Assembly: GCA_964391725.1 (NCBI GenBank)
Contig: CAYMNB010000025.1
Span: forward strand, 1 to 33,159
Direction: 5' to 3'
DNA: 33,159 bases
From: SpSt-1165 sp964391725
Lineage (GTDB): Bacteria > Chloroflexota > Anaerolineae > Anaerolineales > Anaerolineaceae
Shown here: in pieces, positions 15,020 through 24,323 of the stretch
Numbering within the stretch: position 1 is the stretch's first letter
Layout: each line of letters begins with the position of its first letter
Made by a program: the position numbers and the translations under genes
Notes under the pieces: model-generated
What the model was told of the DNA's origin: nothing
Database searches by the model: none
The model's input: the letters and a program-made list of their open reading frames with translations, nothing else

Positions 15020-16084
15020 TCATTCTTCGTCTTCTTCTTCATCGTCCAGATCGCTGCCCATGAAAGCGATGATCTGCGCTGCCTGGCTGACCGCCATATA
15101 GGTGTTGCCCAGCAACTCACTCAGGCTGTAGCGCCCGGCAGCGTCCGGTTCTCCCAGTCGTTTAATGATCGGAAATTGCACCTCAGGCGCCTGGATACGC
15201 ACCGGGAAATCAGCCAGGTCATCGGGCGCCCGCCAGAATTCATGCAGCGCTTCATCATCAAACACGTCCGGCAAAGGCCCCATGGCTGCTTCGTCATCAT
15301 CTTCTGAAGCAGTGTCGGTTGCCTCTTCCCGGGTTGCCGCCCCGGTATCCGCTGCCGTTATGACGGCATCAACGCCCAGACGGTGTTTGCGCAAACCGTT
15401 GATGATCTGCTCCTGGGTATATCCGCGCAGGCGGAAGATCAGGAAAGGATCATCATCAAAGCGATCGCCGAGAATGTAATGGGTGGCGGCCACATGCTTG
15501 CAGGGGTTGGCCCAATCCGGGCAGGTGCAGTCGGTCAGCAGTTCACCGGTGCGGCTGGGGAACAGGCTGACGCCGGCTTCAGCAAAGGCATCTTCGATAT
15601 TATTGGGCATATGCCCGTTGAGCAATTCAGCCGAAAAGATAGCCTTGCCAGAAAGCACCTTTAGCAGGTTCGCCCATTCTTCTTCAGAGAAGGGCTTCAA
15701 ACTGATGCGCACCTGATAAGGTTTGGGGCGCGATCCCTGCACTTTGGCAACGATCTGCCCGTCATCTTCATCAATCGACAACACCTGTCCTTGCTGGGCG
15801 TAATAACGCCCGCGCCGCAGGCGGTTGACATCCACCACATTTTCCATTGAGCGAATCCAGCGCTGCGCCCACCAATTGCGGGCTGACTGTCCGCTGGTGC
15901 TGCGCAGGCGGATACCGCCAGACACCCGTCGCGGTCCACTGCGGCCTTTGCCCTGGGCTTTACGGCCGCCGCCGGGGCGCTGCGGCCCGCGGTTGCTGCG
16001 TTTTGACTGCGGTGATGATTTGGCCGGTTTGAGGTCAGGTGATGGCTTTTGATTGTCAGGTTGTTTCTTTTCTTGTTCGCTCAT
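15020..16084 (-). CDS. SWIM zinc-finger protein, partner of a SNF2 helicase
   Basis: 354 residues from the ATG at 16084, which has AGGAG 7 bases upstream; the longer open frame to 16114 would overlap the helicase stop. The first 60 residues are basic and rich in Lys, Arg, Gly and Pro, probably nucleic-acid binding and disordered. The SWIM zinc finger is complete: C186, C188, C195 and H197 in CTCPDWANPCKH. A region resembling the SWIM-associated domain surrounds it, and the C-terminus ends in an acidic tail (DDEEEDEE). SWIM fingers bind DNA or protein. The pairing with a SNF2-like ATPase matches B. subtilis ywqB-ywqA and similar operons, so the two probably act together on DNA. Confidence 0.85.
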   Translation of the reverse strand: MSEQEKKQPDNQKPSPDLKPAKSSPQSKRSNRGPQRPGGGRKAQGKGRSGPRRVSGGIRLRSTSGQSARNWWAQRWIRSMENVVDVNRLRRGRYYAQQGQVLSIDEDDGQIVAKVQGSRPKPYQVRISLKPFSEEEWANLLKVLSGKAIFSAELLNGHMPNNIEDAFAEAGVSLFPSRTGELLTDCTCPDWANPCKHVAATHYILGDRFDDDPFLIFRLRGYTQEQIINGLRKHRLGVDAVITAADTGAATREEATDTASEDDDEAAMGPLPDVFDDEALHEFWRAPDDLADFPVRIQAPEVQFPIIKRLGEPDAAGRYSLSELLGNTYMAVSQAAQIIAFMGSDLDDEEEDEE

Positions 16085-16094
16085 CGTCCCACTC

Positions 16095-19000
16095 CTACAA
16101 TCGCAACTGCACAAGCTGTTGCAGTTCTTCGGTTGACAGTTCAGTCAGCCATTGTTCACTGGTGCCCAGAATGGCTTCTGCCAGGCCCTTTTTGCTTTCG
16201 ATCATCTCGTCAATGCGTTCTTCCAAGGTGCCGATCGCCAGGAACTTGTGCACCTGCACATTGTTCTTCTGCCCGATGCGGAAAGCACGGTCGGTAGCCT
16301 GGTCTTCCACGGCGGGGTTCCACCAGCGGTCGAAATGAATGACATGCGAGGCGCGCGTGAGGTTCAAGCCGGTGCCGCCGGCGCGCAAGGAAAGAATGAA
16401 TATTTGCGGGCCGTTCGGATCGTCCTGAAAGTGGCGCACCATTTCATCACGCTGCCAGGTCGGTGTACCGCCATGCAGGAATTGCGCTGAATAACCCATA
16501 CGTTCCGGCAGATAATTGTTGAGCAAATGCCCCATGGAGGCAAACTGGGTGAAGATCAGCACGCGCTCGCCCGCCGCGAGGATGATCTCAAGGCGTTCTT
16601 CCAGACGACGCAGTTTGCCGCTGCGTCCGCTGATCATTTTGTGCTTGCCAAGGGCTTCATCAATGCGATGTTCAAATTGCAGCGGATGGTTGCAGATTTG
16701 TTTGAGCTGCATGAGCATCTTCAGAACCAGCCCGCGGCGCGCCATGCCTTCGCTTTCTGTCACCTGCCGCATCACATCGCGCACCGTGGCTTCATACAAA
16801 GCCGCCTGTTCTTCGCTGAGGGTGCAGTATTCTTTCATCTCGATCTTCTCAGGCAGGTCGGAGATCACGTTGGGATCGGTCTTCACACGCCGTAAGATGA
16901 AGGGTGACACCAGCGCGCGCAGTTTTTCGGTGGCTTCTTTGTCGCCAAAGCGTTCAATGGGCATGCCGAAGCGCTTGCGGAACTCATCACGTGAATACAA
17001 ATAGCCGGGGTTGAGAAAATGCATGATCGACCACAATTCACTCAGGCGGTTTTCCACCGGCGTACCGGTGAGTGCCAGACGGTAACCGGACTGTAACTGG
17101 CGCAAAACGCGCGTCTGCTTGGCGTTGGGGTTCTTGATATTCTGGGCTTCATCCAGGATCACGGCATGCCACTCGATAGATTGCAGCAATTCGGCATCCT
17201 GTCGCGCCACCGCGTAACTGGTCAGCACCAGATTGGTGGTGGTGAGTGCCTGCGTGAAGGTCTTGCCTTTCAAACGTTTAGGCCCCTGGTGCACCATGGT
17301 GCGCAGGGTGGGCGCAAATTTGTCGCTTTCCCGCCGCCAGTTGGTGACCACCGAGGTGGGACACACCAGCAGCACCGGCCCGTCCAGGGTGCCGGTTTCT
17401 TTCTGATAAAGCAGCAGCGCTAACGCCTGGATGGTCTTGCCCAGGCCCATATCATCCGCCAGGATGGCGCCCAGGCCCCATTTCTGGAAGAAAGCCAGCC
17501 ATGAATAGCCGGTGACCTGGTAGGGGCGCAAGGTGCCCTTCATCGTAGCAGGCTGCTGCAGGGTGACTACGCGGTCATGATGCGACAGGTCCTTGAGCCA
17601 ATCATCCACCCAATCATCTGCTACCACATCGCTGACCGGCAGCTCTTCCTGGTGTCCGTTATTGGCCAGGCCATACTGCGCCGCCTCCAACAGGTTCATG
17701 GTGCCGCTGTTGCGCGGGCGGTCAAAGAAGCGGTTGGCCGCTTCGATCTGTTCTTTGTCAAGCTGGATCCACTGACCATTGACCTGCACCAACGGTGAGC
17801 GCATCGCCACCAGTGCGTCAAATTCCTGCCGCGATATGCTGGTTTCACCCAGCGCCATTTCCCAGCGGTAGTTGACCAGTTTGCTAAGCGAAAGCGAACC
17901 TTCGCTCGATTTGGGTACTGATTTAGTTTTGGGCGATAAGTGCAGACGGATGCCCAGCCGCGCGCTTTTCTGGTTCCACCAGGACGGGGGAACAATGCCA
18001 AAACCGGCTTGTTTCAGCAGCGGCGCTGCCTGGCGCATGAATTGGTAGGCGTTTTCTGTACTCAGCGTGATCTGTTTGGGCTGACTGTCCTGCAAACTTT
18101 CCATCAACGGCGGATACAGACGCGAGGCATAGCCCAATCCTGCCAACAGGCGTTCCTGCGGAAACTCGATGCGCCGCCCGCCGATCTCGAGGGCGGGCTC
18201 CATCGTCTGCCAGATTTCCTCAGCAGTCATCACCAATGACGGATCGTGGCGCGATTGGATGTTGAAGCCAAGCGTCCATTCTCCCTGGGTGGTCACACCG
18301 ATCTCGGCGGTAGGAGAGGCCAGGCTGAATGCCACGCGAAAATTCTCATCGCCCGCCGCCTGTAAGTCACGCATCCAGGCATTGAGGCTGCTCTGCAGCG
18401 ATTCCAGTTGGGCGTTAGAGGCATGTACGATTTTTTCAGAAGAAAACAGGGCTTTGATCCACGCCTGAAAAGGCGTGTCGTAGCGCGTGTCGAAAGCCGG
18501 CATCACACTGCGGCCCCAGGCGCGCATCATCACATCACACATGGTGTTGACGAAGCTCTCTAACAAGCCGCGCGGCGTATGCATGGGGGCGGCATTGTAG
18601 CGCCCATTGGGGTGCAGCAGTTCCATCAAGCATACCGGCGGCATGGCAGCTGCCAGGCGCGCCAGGCGTGTGCCGTCATCTTCGCCATCCAGCACGGCTT
18701 CCCACTGTGCCAGATACTGCTCATTAGTGCCGCCATTCTGACATTCCAACACCGGCACCACTTTTTGCGCCGCAAGGATTTCCATTACCAGATTGGCGGC
18801 TTTACGCCAATAAAGCGCATCCGCACCCAGCACATAGGCGTTGTTGGGGCCGCGCAGCGGCAGGCTGACCAGCACCACAAAGGCGGTTTCTGAAGACAGT
18901 TCCAGCCCTTCTACCAGCCACGGCGCTAAGAACAGGGGGGTGGTGGTGTCCAGGTTCCAGTGATGCGCCAGTTCAGGCGATGGCACCGGGCCGGTGCGGG

Positions 19001-19244
19001 TGGAGGGCAGGCGTAATTTCGCCATCTCTGTGCTTGCTTTGGCCAGCGGCGTGCCTCCGCTGATCTTTTCGCGCAGTTCATCTGCGGTTAAGGCAAACAG
19101 GTGCTCTTTGGGGGGCTGCCGTTTGGGCAGCCGTCCCTTAAAGTAAAATGGCTCTTCTTTGTCAGAAGATTCTGCCCAGAAGAAAATACTTCCGGTTTCG
19201 TTAGTGCGGCGCGGCGGCCGCCAGTGTGCATGAATAACAAGCAT
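16095..19244 (-). CDS. SNF2-family DNA-dependent ATPase
   Basis: A 1049-residue protein. The C-terminal half is a SNF2 helicase-like motor: DDMGLGKT (near residue 597, Walker A), ILDEAQNIKN (near 695, DEAQ box), LTGTPVENRLSELWSI, then VLIFTQFASM, LHGGTPTWQRD, and motif VI at QATDRAFRIGQ (near 985). The N-terminal half (about 1-500) corresponds to the bacterial SNF2-associated region, opening MLVIHAHWRPP and including FFWAESS, which is typical of YwqA-type proteins. It should translocate on double-stranded DNA and remodel DNA-protein complexes rather than unwind. No strong ribosome binding site was seen before the ATG. The stop codon TAG forms part of the SWIM gene's ribosome binding site, so the pair is translationally linked. 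Confidence 0.92.
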   Translation of the reverse strand: MLVIHAHWRPPRRTNETGSIFFWAESSDKEEPFYFKGRLPKRQPPKEHLFALTADELREKISGGTPLAKASTEMAKLRLPSTRTGPVPSPELAHHWNLDTTTPLFLAPWLVEGLELSSETAFVVLVSLPLRGPNNAYVLGADALYWRKAANLVMEILAAQKVVPVLECQNGGTNEQYLAQWEAVLDGEDDGTRLARLAAAMPPVCLMELLHPNGRYNAAPMHTPRGLLESFVNTMCDVMMRAWGRSVMPAFDTRYDTPFQAWIKALFSSEKIVHASNAQLESLQSSLNAWMRDLQAAGDENFRVAFSLASPTAEIGVTTQGEWTLGFNIQSRHDPSLVMTAEEIWQTMEPALEIGGRRIEFPQERLLAGLGYASRLYPPLMESLQDSQPKQITLSTENAYQFMRQAAPLLKQAGFGIVPPSWWNQKSARLGIRLHLSPKTKSVPKSSEGSLSLSKLVNYRWEMALGETSISRQEFDALVAMRSPLVQVNGQWIQLDKEQIEAANRFFDRPRNSGTMNLLEAAQYGLANNGHQEELPVSDVVADDWVDDWLKDLSHHDRVVTLQQPATMKGTLRPYQVTGYSWLAFFQKWGLGAILADDMGLGKTIQALALLLYQKETGTLDGPVLLVCPTSVVTNWRRESDKFAPTLRTMVHQGPKRLKGKTFTQALTTTNLVLTSYAVARQDAELLQSIEWHAVILDEAQNIKNPNAKQTRVLRQLQSGYRLALTGTPVENRLSELWSIMHFLNPGYLYSRDEFRKRFGMPIERFGDKEATEKLRALVSPFILRRVKTDPNVISDLPEKIEMKEYCTLSEEQAALYEATVRDVMRQVTESEGMARRGLVLKMLMQLKQICNHPLQFEHRIDEALGKHKMISGRSGKLRRLEERLEIILAAGERVLIFTQFASMGHLLNNYLPERMGYSAQFLHGGTPTWQRDEMVRHFQDDPNGPQIFILSLRAGGTGLNLTRASHVIHFDRWWNPAVEDQATDRAFRIGQKNNVQVHKFLAIGTLEERIDEMIESKKGLAEAILGTSEQWLTELSTEELQQLVQLRL

Positions 19245-19529
19245 ATTTTTTCAGACTTGGTCCTGAATAGGTATCGTTTCGCCTGCGTGGTCAAAAACAA
19301 TAGCATTGGATGCTGAATCGCGCCCTTGAGGGCTGCTCCAGATGAAGCGTGGTGTTGATTGCTCTCAACGGAGAACGAAGGTCATCCAGTGATATTGAGA
19401 AAAGTAAGGTGTCGTGGTTTCCATCAACCATCTCAAGTATAGCACAAGGCAGCCTGTCTGAGAATACTTTCTGCCAGGTGGGCAACGATTCTTTTCAGTT
19501 TTTTCCTTTCGTGTATTGCTGTTTTGTGT
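19245..19529. other. 285-base noncoding gap between SNF2 and TPR-GGDEF genes
   Basis: Small open frames here on both strands lack family features and good starts. A short palindrome GCCCT-2-AGGGC lies at 19322-19333. On the minus strand TTGACC is present upstream of the SNF2 gene, but no matching -10 at a standard distance was found. No clear terminator for the cyclase gene is visible. Confidence 0.5.
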
Positions 19530-21290
19530 TTATTTCTTCCCCCGGCCTTTTTTGCTTTGGGCCGGTGTAAATATCGATTGCAAGCCTACCCGCGAGAAAT
19601 TAAGCACACCGCTGCCGCTGCGGTCGCTGCTGATGGTGATGCGGTTGCGGCCGTTCTCTTTGGAGTAATACATGGCGTCATCCGCGCGTTCGATCAACTT
19701 ATCAAGACTGACCACCGCCGTGTGATCAAACGCCGACACACCATAACTGGCATGAATTTGAATGGGTTTCTCGGCAGTTTCGATCGGCGCTGTCATCATC
19801 TGCTTGATCTGTTTGGCAAAATCATGGGCTTTGTTGATATCCGCTCCCGCAATTAACAGAATAAATTCTTCTCCACCGAAACGGCACACCAGGTCATCAT
19901 CTCCAGCAAGCTCTTTCAGACGCTGTCCGAGTTTTGCCAGCACCTGATCGCCAATCTGGTGTCCGTATGTATCATTGACTTCTTTAAAATGATCCAGGTC
20001 AAACAGGATAATGCCGAAAGGCTCCTGGTAGCGCCGCGCGCGCTCATACGCCAGCGCTGCCTGGGTGAAAAATGCGCGTCGGTTGATGAGGTTGGTCAGC
20101 GGATCGGTTTTTGCCAGTTGCTCCAGTTTTTGCTGAAGCAGTTTGCGCTCATTGATCTCGTTCTCGAGCTGGTCATTCTTAATTTGCAGCAGGTCAGCTT
20201 CGCGCCGCGCCGATTTTGCCTGGTCGATCACCTGACGGTAGCGGCGCTCCTGGGTTTCTCTTTCCTTTAACGCTGCATCTTTGGCGGCATGGTACATTTC
20301 AAAGTAATGCAAAGCACTTTTATAATCATCGTTCAGCTTGCAGACTTCTGCCATGGCCTCATACATCTCATACAACAGGCGCAGGGTGCGGATACGTTTG
20401 GCGATATCAACGCCCAGTTTGTATTCTTCGATGGCTTTGTTATATTTCCCCATGGCGGTGTAGATTTCAGCGCGATAGCGGTGGGCATTGCAGGCTTCCA
20501 TCTCGTAACCGCGTTCTTCCGCAATGCGCTGGGCGTCATCCACGCACGCCAAAGCCTGCTCATATTCACCGCGCGCGTTGTAAATGGTGCCAATGTAGCC
20601 GAGAAAGGAAGCCACGCCATACCAGTTGCCATCCTGGCGCGAGAGTTCTACTGCCTGTTTTTCATTTTCGAGGGCTTCCTCAATGCGCCCCAGCCCAAAA
20701 TAGGCGTGCGCCAGGCTGTCTTTGGCAAAAGACAACAGCAGGGCGTCCTCACTGCTTTCGAGGTATTGCACACACGGGATCAGGTAATTCATAGCCTTGT
20801 CATACTCGCCCAAAATCACATGGGTGTAGCCAAGGTCATTCATCAGCCGTGCTTCCAACAAACGGTTGCCGGTTTTCAGCGCTTTTTCCAGCGCGGTGTA
20901 GGTGTAATCGTAGGTGGTGGTATAATCGCCGACTTTTTCATACACCCCGCCGATGGAGCTGAGACACTTGGCCTCCATCTCTACATTTTTGGTGCTCTGA
21001 AAAGCATACATGGCGGCGGTGAAACTGCGCAGCGCTTCCTCCAGGTTGCTCATCACATTATAGGCACGCCCAATGGTGTAATACAGGTTGCCTTCCTGAT
21101 TGCGGTCAAAGAACACGAATTGCTTCTGCTCGATCTCTTGCAACAGCATGTTGGCCTGGTCCAGGATCAGCTGGGGATCCGCAGAGATCAACACCACCAG
21201 TTCGTCACTGGTGATCAGGTTGACCTTCTCCGTGATCATGGCTGACGCGTTGAATTCGTTGATAAACTTTTCGCGTAAAGAATCATTCAT
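19530..21290 (-). CDS. TPR-containing diguanylate cyclase (GGDEF)
   Basis: A 586-residue cytoplasmic protein. The first 330 residues are tetratricopeptide repeats (for example GNLYYTIGRAYNVMSNLEEAL and ALHYFEMYHAAKDAAL). A coiled-coil linker follows at about 335-385, then a GGDEF domain (about 390-560) with DPLTNLINRRAF, DLDHFKEVNDTYGH and the active-site RFGGEEF near residue 470. It should make cyclic di-GMP from two GTP. The inhibitory I-site (RxxD five residues before GGEEF) reads GDDD, so the Arg is lost and product inhibition is probably weak. The last residues (SKKGRGKK) are basic. The TPR part probably senses a protein partner. There is no clear ribosome binding site; the leader contains a GGGCAG/CTGCCC hairpin at 21323-21347. 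Confidence 0.9.
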   Translation of the reverse strand: MNDSLREKFINEFNASAMITEKVNLITSDELVVLISADPQLILDQANMLLQEIEQKQFVFFDRNQEGNLYYTIGRAYNVMSNLEEALRSFTAAMYAFQSTKNVEMEAKCLSSIGGVYEKVGDYTTTYDYTYTALEKALKTGNRLLEARLMNDLGYTHVILGEYDKAMNYLIPCVQYLESSEDALLLSFAKDSLAHAYFGLGRIEEALENEKQAVELSRQDGNWYGVASFLGYIGTIYNARGEYEQALACVDDAQRIAEERGYEMEACNAHRYRAEIYTAMGKYNKAIEEYKLGVDIAKRIRTLRLLYEMYEAMAEVCKLNDDYKSALHYFEMYHAAKDAALKERETQERRYRQVIDQAKSARREADLLQIKNDQLENEINERKLLQQKLEQLAKTDPLTNLINRRAFFTQAALAYERARRYQEPFGIILFDLDHFKEVNDTYGHQIGDQVLAKLGQRLKELAGDDDLVCRFGGEEFILLIAGADINKAHDFAKQIKQMMTAPIETAEKPIQIHASYGVSAFDHTAVVSLDKLIERADDAMYYSKENGRNRITISSDRSGSGVLNFSRVGLQSIFTPAQSKKGRGKK

Positions 21291-21368
21291 GGTCTTATTG
21301 TCCCATCAAAGAATCACCCACAGGGCAGGGGGCGGTATCAGCTGCCCGCAGAATCTTGTCTTGATGTC

Positions 21369-21374
21369 ATTATA
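21369..21374 (-). promoter_or_regulatory. Candidate extended -10 promoter of the TPR-GGDEF gene
   Basis: TGATATAAT on the minus strand carries the TGn extension directly before TATAAT. No good -35 box is visible, which suits an extended -10 promoter. The predicted leader is about 70 bases. Confidence 0.45.
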
Positions 21375-21497
21375 TCAAACTGTGGAAAGATACGCCTTCG
21401 AATGTATTCATTTTTATCATAGACCTGGCAAAAATACCACAAACCTTGCCAATTTATTAGCCGAATGGAAGAAAATTGTATGCCGAAATGCCTTGTT

Positions 21498-21509
21498 ATC
21501 AGGTACAAT
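21498..21509 (+). promoter_or_regulatory. Candidate promoter of the cyclase-Ham1 gene
   Basis: ATCAGGTACAAT contains a TACAAT -10 box with GG before it; the same 12 bases occur at 311-322 before cofD. The predicted leader is about 90 bases. The 315-base gap 21291-21605 holds this site, the divergent promoter at 21369-21374 and a hairpin at 21323-21347, and otherwise nothing recognised. Confidence 0.4.
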
Positions 21510-21605
21510 TAGGACATTCTCATTTCCTGTAATATTTTCATTGTCCTTCAACCAATCACTGCGTCAAATCTATTCGGGGATGGTTAATGCAATAGGCTTT
21601 TGTTC

Positions 21606-24323
21606 ATGTTCAATGTACTGATTATCGGACCCTCACACGTTGACTGGGAGTCAGTCAAGCAGTTTCTGCCCGCATCGGCAGAAGCCATTGCTGTTAAGCA
21701 GATTGATACGCTGTCTGCCTTGAAAAACCGACGCAAGCTGGCGGGTGTCGACATGATCCTGTATGACCAATCCCAGGGTATGGAAGGTTTCAGTGAAGTA
21801 TCCAAACAGGCAGGCTCGATCCCCATCATCTACTATTCAGACAGCATTGAAGATGCCATGGCCGCTATGGCCTATGGGATCGATGACTTCGTGGTGCCTT
21901 CTGCCTTTGCTTCTCCCGAACAGTTGATCAACATTATCCTGCGCAAATGGATGCGCCGCAAAACTCTGGCACGGCGCGATGATACCGTCCGCAATGAGCG
22001 CATTGCCCACAATTTTCAGGCAATTTTTGCTTCGATCACCAATTCTCTGATCAAATCCATGTCGCTGGACGAGATCAACCCGGATGATGTGCGTGAAATC
22101 TTGCGGCAGGTAGGCGAATTACTGGACGTAGATTCGACCGCCGTTTTTTTCTTCAAGAACGGCAATGTCGATCGCGAAAATTATTTCCTCTGGACAAGAA
22201 AAGAGGAAGTTGCCCAAAAAGCCCGCACTGAGACCTTGCGGATGGAAAATCCTGCCTTTACAGACCTGTGGTTATATGAACAACTCAGCCAGGGCAAAGA
22301 GATTATATTCTCCACCCCGCAGGAAATCCCCGCCGAAGCCGAACGTGAGCAGAAAGAGATCGCCCGCTATGGCATCCAATCAGGCATGGAATTTCCACTG
22401 ATGGTAAATGGCCAGTTTACTGGCATATTCCGGGTCACATTGACGCGCGAACAGCGCAACTGGCAGGAAACGGAGATCGAGATTGCCAGGGTGTGCGCTG
22501 AAATTTTCACCACCGTGCTGCTGCGCTGGCGCAGCATTGCCCAGTTGCAGCATTCGGTGCGTGCTTTGCGGCGCCGCAACATGGAAATCACCGCTATCAA
22601 CCAGATGGGCATCCGCCTGCAGCGCAGCCGCAACTTGAGCCAGATTTTCTCGGTGGCAGAACACTTCACCAACGATCTTTTCCCCGACTCCGTTGGCATG
22701 CTGCACCTGTGCAACAAGGACGACCAACCAGCCACCATCACCCAATGGGGTGAGTGGCCGTTCGAACTGCTGGTGGAGGTGGAACAGATCTTTTCCTCCC
22801 TCGAAGAACAACTTTCTGGAGTAGGGAAAAATTGTGCCATCGACACGATGTGCGAACAATTACATGATTCGCTCCTCAATGTCAACAAGGTGGTCAAGCC
22901 CATCTGTGTTCCGCTGAAGGTGCGTAATGACAACGTCGGCATGCTGGCCTTGTTCTTCCTGCAGAACAATGACATTTCCAATGAGATCAGGGTGCTGGTG
23001 ATGAATTTTGCTGAACGCATTGGTTTGGCGGTGGCGAACCTGCAACTGCAAGAAGCGCTCCATTTCCATTCAATCCGCGACCCGCTCACCGGGCTGTATA
23101 ACCGCCGTTTCATGGAACATGTCTTCGAGAATGAAATGCACCGCACCATACGCCGCGAACACCCGCTTTCGGTGATGATGATGGACGTAGACCACTTCAA
23201 AACCGTCAACGATGCCCTCGGACACGAGATCGGCGACCAGGTATTACGATCCATCGCCCAATTTTTGATTAACCATCTGCGCCGTGAAGATATCATTTGC
23301 CGCTTTGGCGGGGATGAATTTGTTATTATTCTGCCAGAAACCAAAGCCGATGATGCCTTCACCCGCGCCAATGACCTGCGTCTGGCGATCAACGAGGTAC
23401 AGAGTGACCCGTTGATTAAACAATACAATATCAGCGGTATGAGCCTGTCGATCGGCATTTCCTGCTATCCCACCCACGGCACCGAACCTTCTGACTTGCT
23501 GCGCGCCGCCGACTATGCGCTCTATTATTCAAAGAACCATGGACGTGACCAGGTGCGGATGGCCCCCACAGGGATCACCGGGCAGTTGAAAACACAAACA
23601 CGGCGCAATCTGTCGATCAAAGATTGGGTAAGAACCAACACCGGCGGATTGCCAGAGGATTCGATCGCCAGTAATGCCGGGCGTGTCCCGCTGATCATCG
23701 CCACCAACAACCTGGGTAAAATGCGCGAAATACAGGAGATCCTGAGCCAAAGCGGGATGGAAGATACCATTGAACTGTTCCGCCCGCATGATCTCGGCAT
23801 TGAGCTGGAGGTGGAAGAGACCGGCAGCACCTACGCCGAGAACGCAGCGCTGAAAGTGAAGGCTTTCTATAAGGCTGTCAATGGACAGTTTGACAAGTTC
23901 ATTGTCATCGCAGATGATTCAGGCCTGGAGGTGGACGTGTTGGAAGGACGGCCGGGTATCCGATCCAGCCGCTATGCGCCCATCCCGAACGCCACCGATG
24001 AAGACCGGCGCCGTTTTCTACTGAAGGAACTCGCCAGCCAGGCGCAGCCCTGGACAGCGGCATTTCAATGTACGGTAGCCCTGCTTTCGACCGAATCGAC
24101 TGAAGTGGAGTATTTTTCAGGCACCTGTCCGGGTGAGATCATCACAGAAGAACGCGGCACAGGCGGTTTCGGCTATGACCCGGTGTTCTGGCTGCCGGAG
24201 AAGAAGCAAACCATGGCTGAATTAAGCGGTGACGAGAAAAATGTCTTCAGCCACCGCGGCAACGCCCTGCGGCATGCCGTCCCGCGCCTGAAAGCGCTGG
24301 CGGAGATTTTTCAGAATTCCTGA
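21606..24323 (+). CDS. Fusion protein: REC-like, two GAF domains, diguanylate cyclase, and Ham1/RdgB NTP pyrophosphatase
   Basis: A single open frame of about 905 residues. Residues 1-125 form a receiver-like domain that keeps the phosphoacceptor-type Asp (ILYDQS) but lacks the acidic pair after strand 1 and the usual Lys. Two GAF-like domains follow (about 140-325 and 330-480). The GGDEF domain (about 485-655) has DPLTGLYNRRF, DVDHFKTVNDALGH, RFGGDEF (568-572), and an intact I-site (RRED), so an active, product-inhibited cyclase is expected. After a 40-residue linker, residues 694-905 form a complete Ham1/RdgB domain: ATNNLGKMREI, EETGSTYAENA, the catalytic DDSG, GTGGFGYDP and FSHRG. This enzyme family hydrolyses ITP, XTP and dITP to monophosphates. 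No stop or strong internal ribosome binding site lies in the linker. ATG 21606 is chosen over TTG 21600. The 3' end overlaps the convergent MFS gene by 13 bases. Confidence 0.88.
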   Translation: MFNVLIIGPSHVDWESVKQFLPASAEAIAVKQIDTLSALKNRRKLAGVDMILYDQSQGMEGFSEVSKQAGSIPIIYYSDSIEDAMAAMAYGIDDFVVPSAFASPEQLINIILRKWMRRKTLARRDDTVRNERIAHNFQAIFASITNSLIKSMSLDEINPDDVREILRQVGELLDVDSTAVFFFKNGNVDRENYFLWTRKEEVAQKARTETLRMENPAFTDLWLYEQLSQGKEIIFSTPQEIPAEAEREQKEIARYGIQSGMEFPLMVNGQFTGIFRVTLTREQRNWQETEIEIARVCAEIFTTVLLRWRSIAQLQHSVRALRRRNMEITAINQMGIRLQRSRNLSQIFSVAEHFTNDLFPDSVGMLHLCNKDDQPATITQWGEWPFELLVEVEQIFSSLEEQLSGVGKNCAIDTMCEQLHDSLLNVNKVVKPICVPLKVRNDNVGMLALFFLQNNDISNEIRVLVMNFAERIGLAVANLQLQEALHFHSIRDPLTGLYNRRFMEHVFENEMHRTIRREHPLSVMMMDVDHFKTVNDALGHEIGDQVLRSIAQFLINHLRREDIICRFGGDEFVIILPETKADDAFTRANDLRLAINEVQSDPLIKQYNISGMSLSIGISCYPTHGTEPSDLLRAADYALYYSKNHGRDQVRMAPTGITGQLKTQTRRNLSIKDWVRTNTGGLPEDSIASNAGRVPLIIATNNLGKMREIQEILSQSGMEDTIELFRPHDLGIELEVEETGSTYAENAALKVKAFYKAVNGQFDKFIVIADDSGLEVDVLEGRPGIRSSRYAPIPNATDEDRRRFLLKELASQAQPWTAAFQCTVALLSTESTEVEYFSGTCPGEIITEERGTGGFGYDPVFWLPEKKQTMAELSGDEKNVFSHRGNALRHAVPRLKALAEIFQNS

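Noticed and set aside
19542..19565. CCGGCC/GGCCGG hairpin at the end of the TPR-GGDEF gene
   Set aside because: It lies within the last codons, with no T tract on either strand, so a terminator call is not supported.
19291..19570. Small open frames between the SNF2 and cyclase genes
   Set aside because: They overlap each other on opposite strands, have poor starts and no recognisable composition or motif.
23530..23700. Frameshift or lost stop joining two separate genes (cyclase and Ham1)
   Set aside because: Not excluded, but no stop, start with ribosome binding site or compositional break is visible in the linker, so fusion is the simpler reading from sequence alone.
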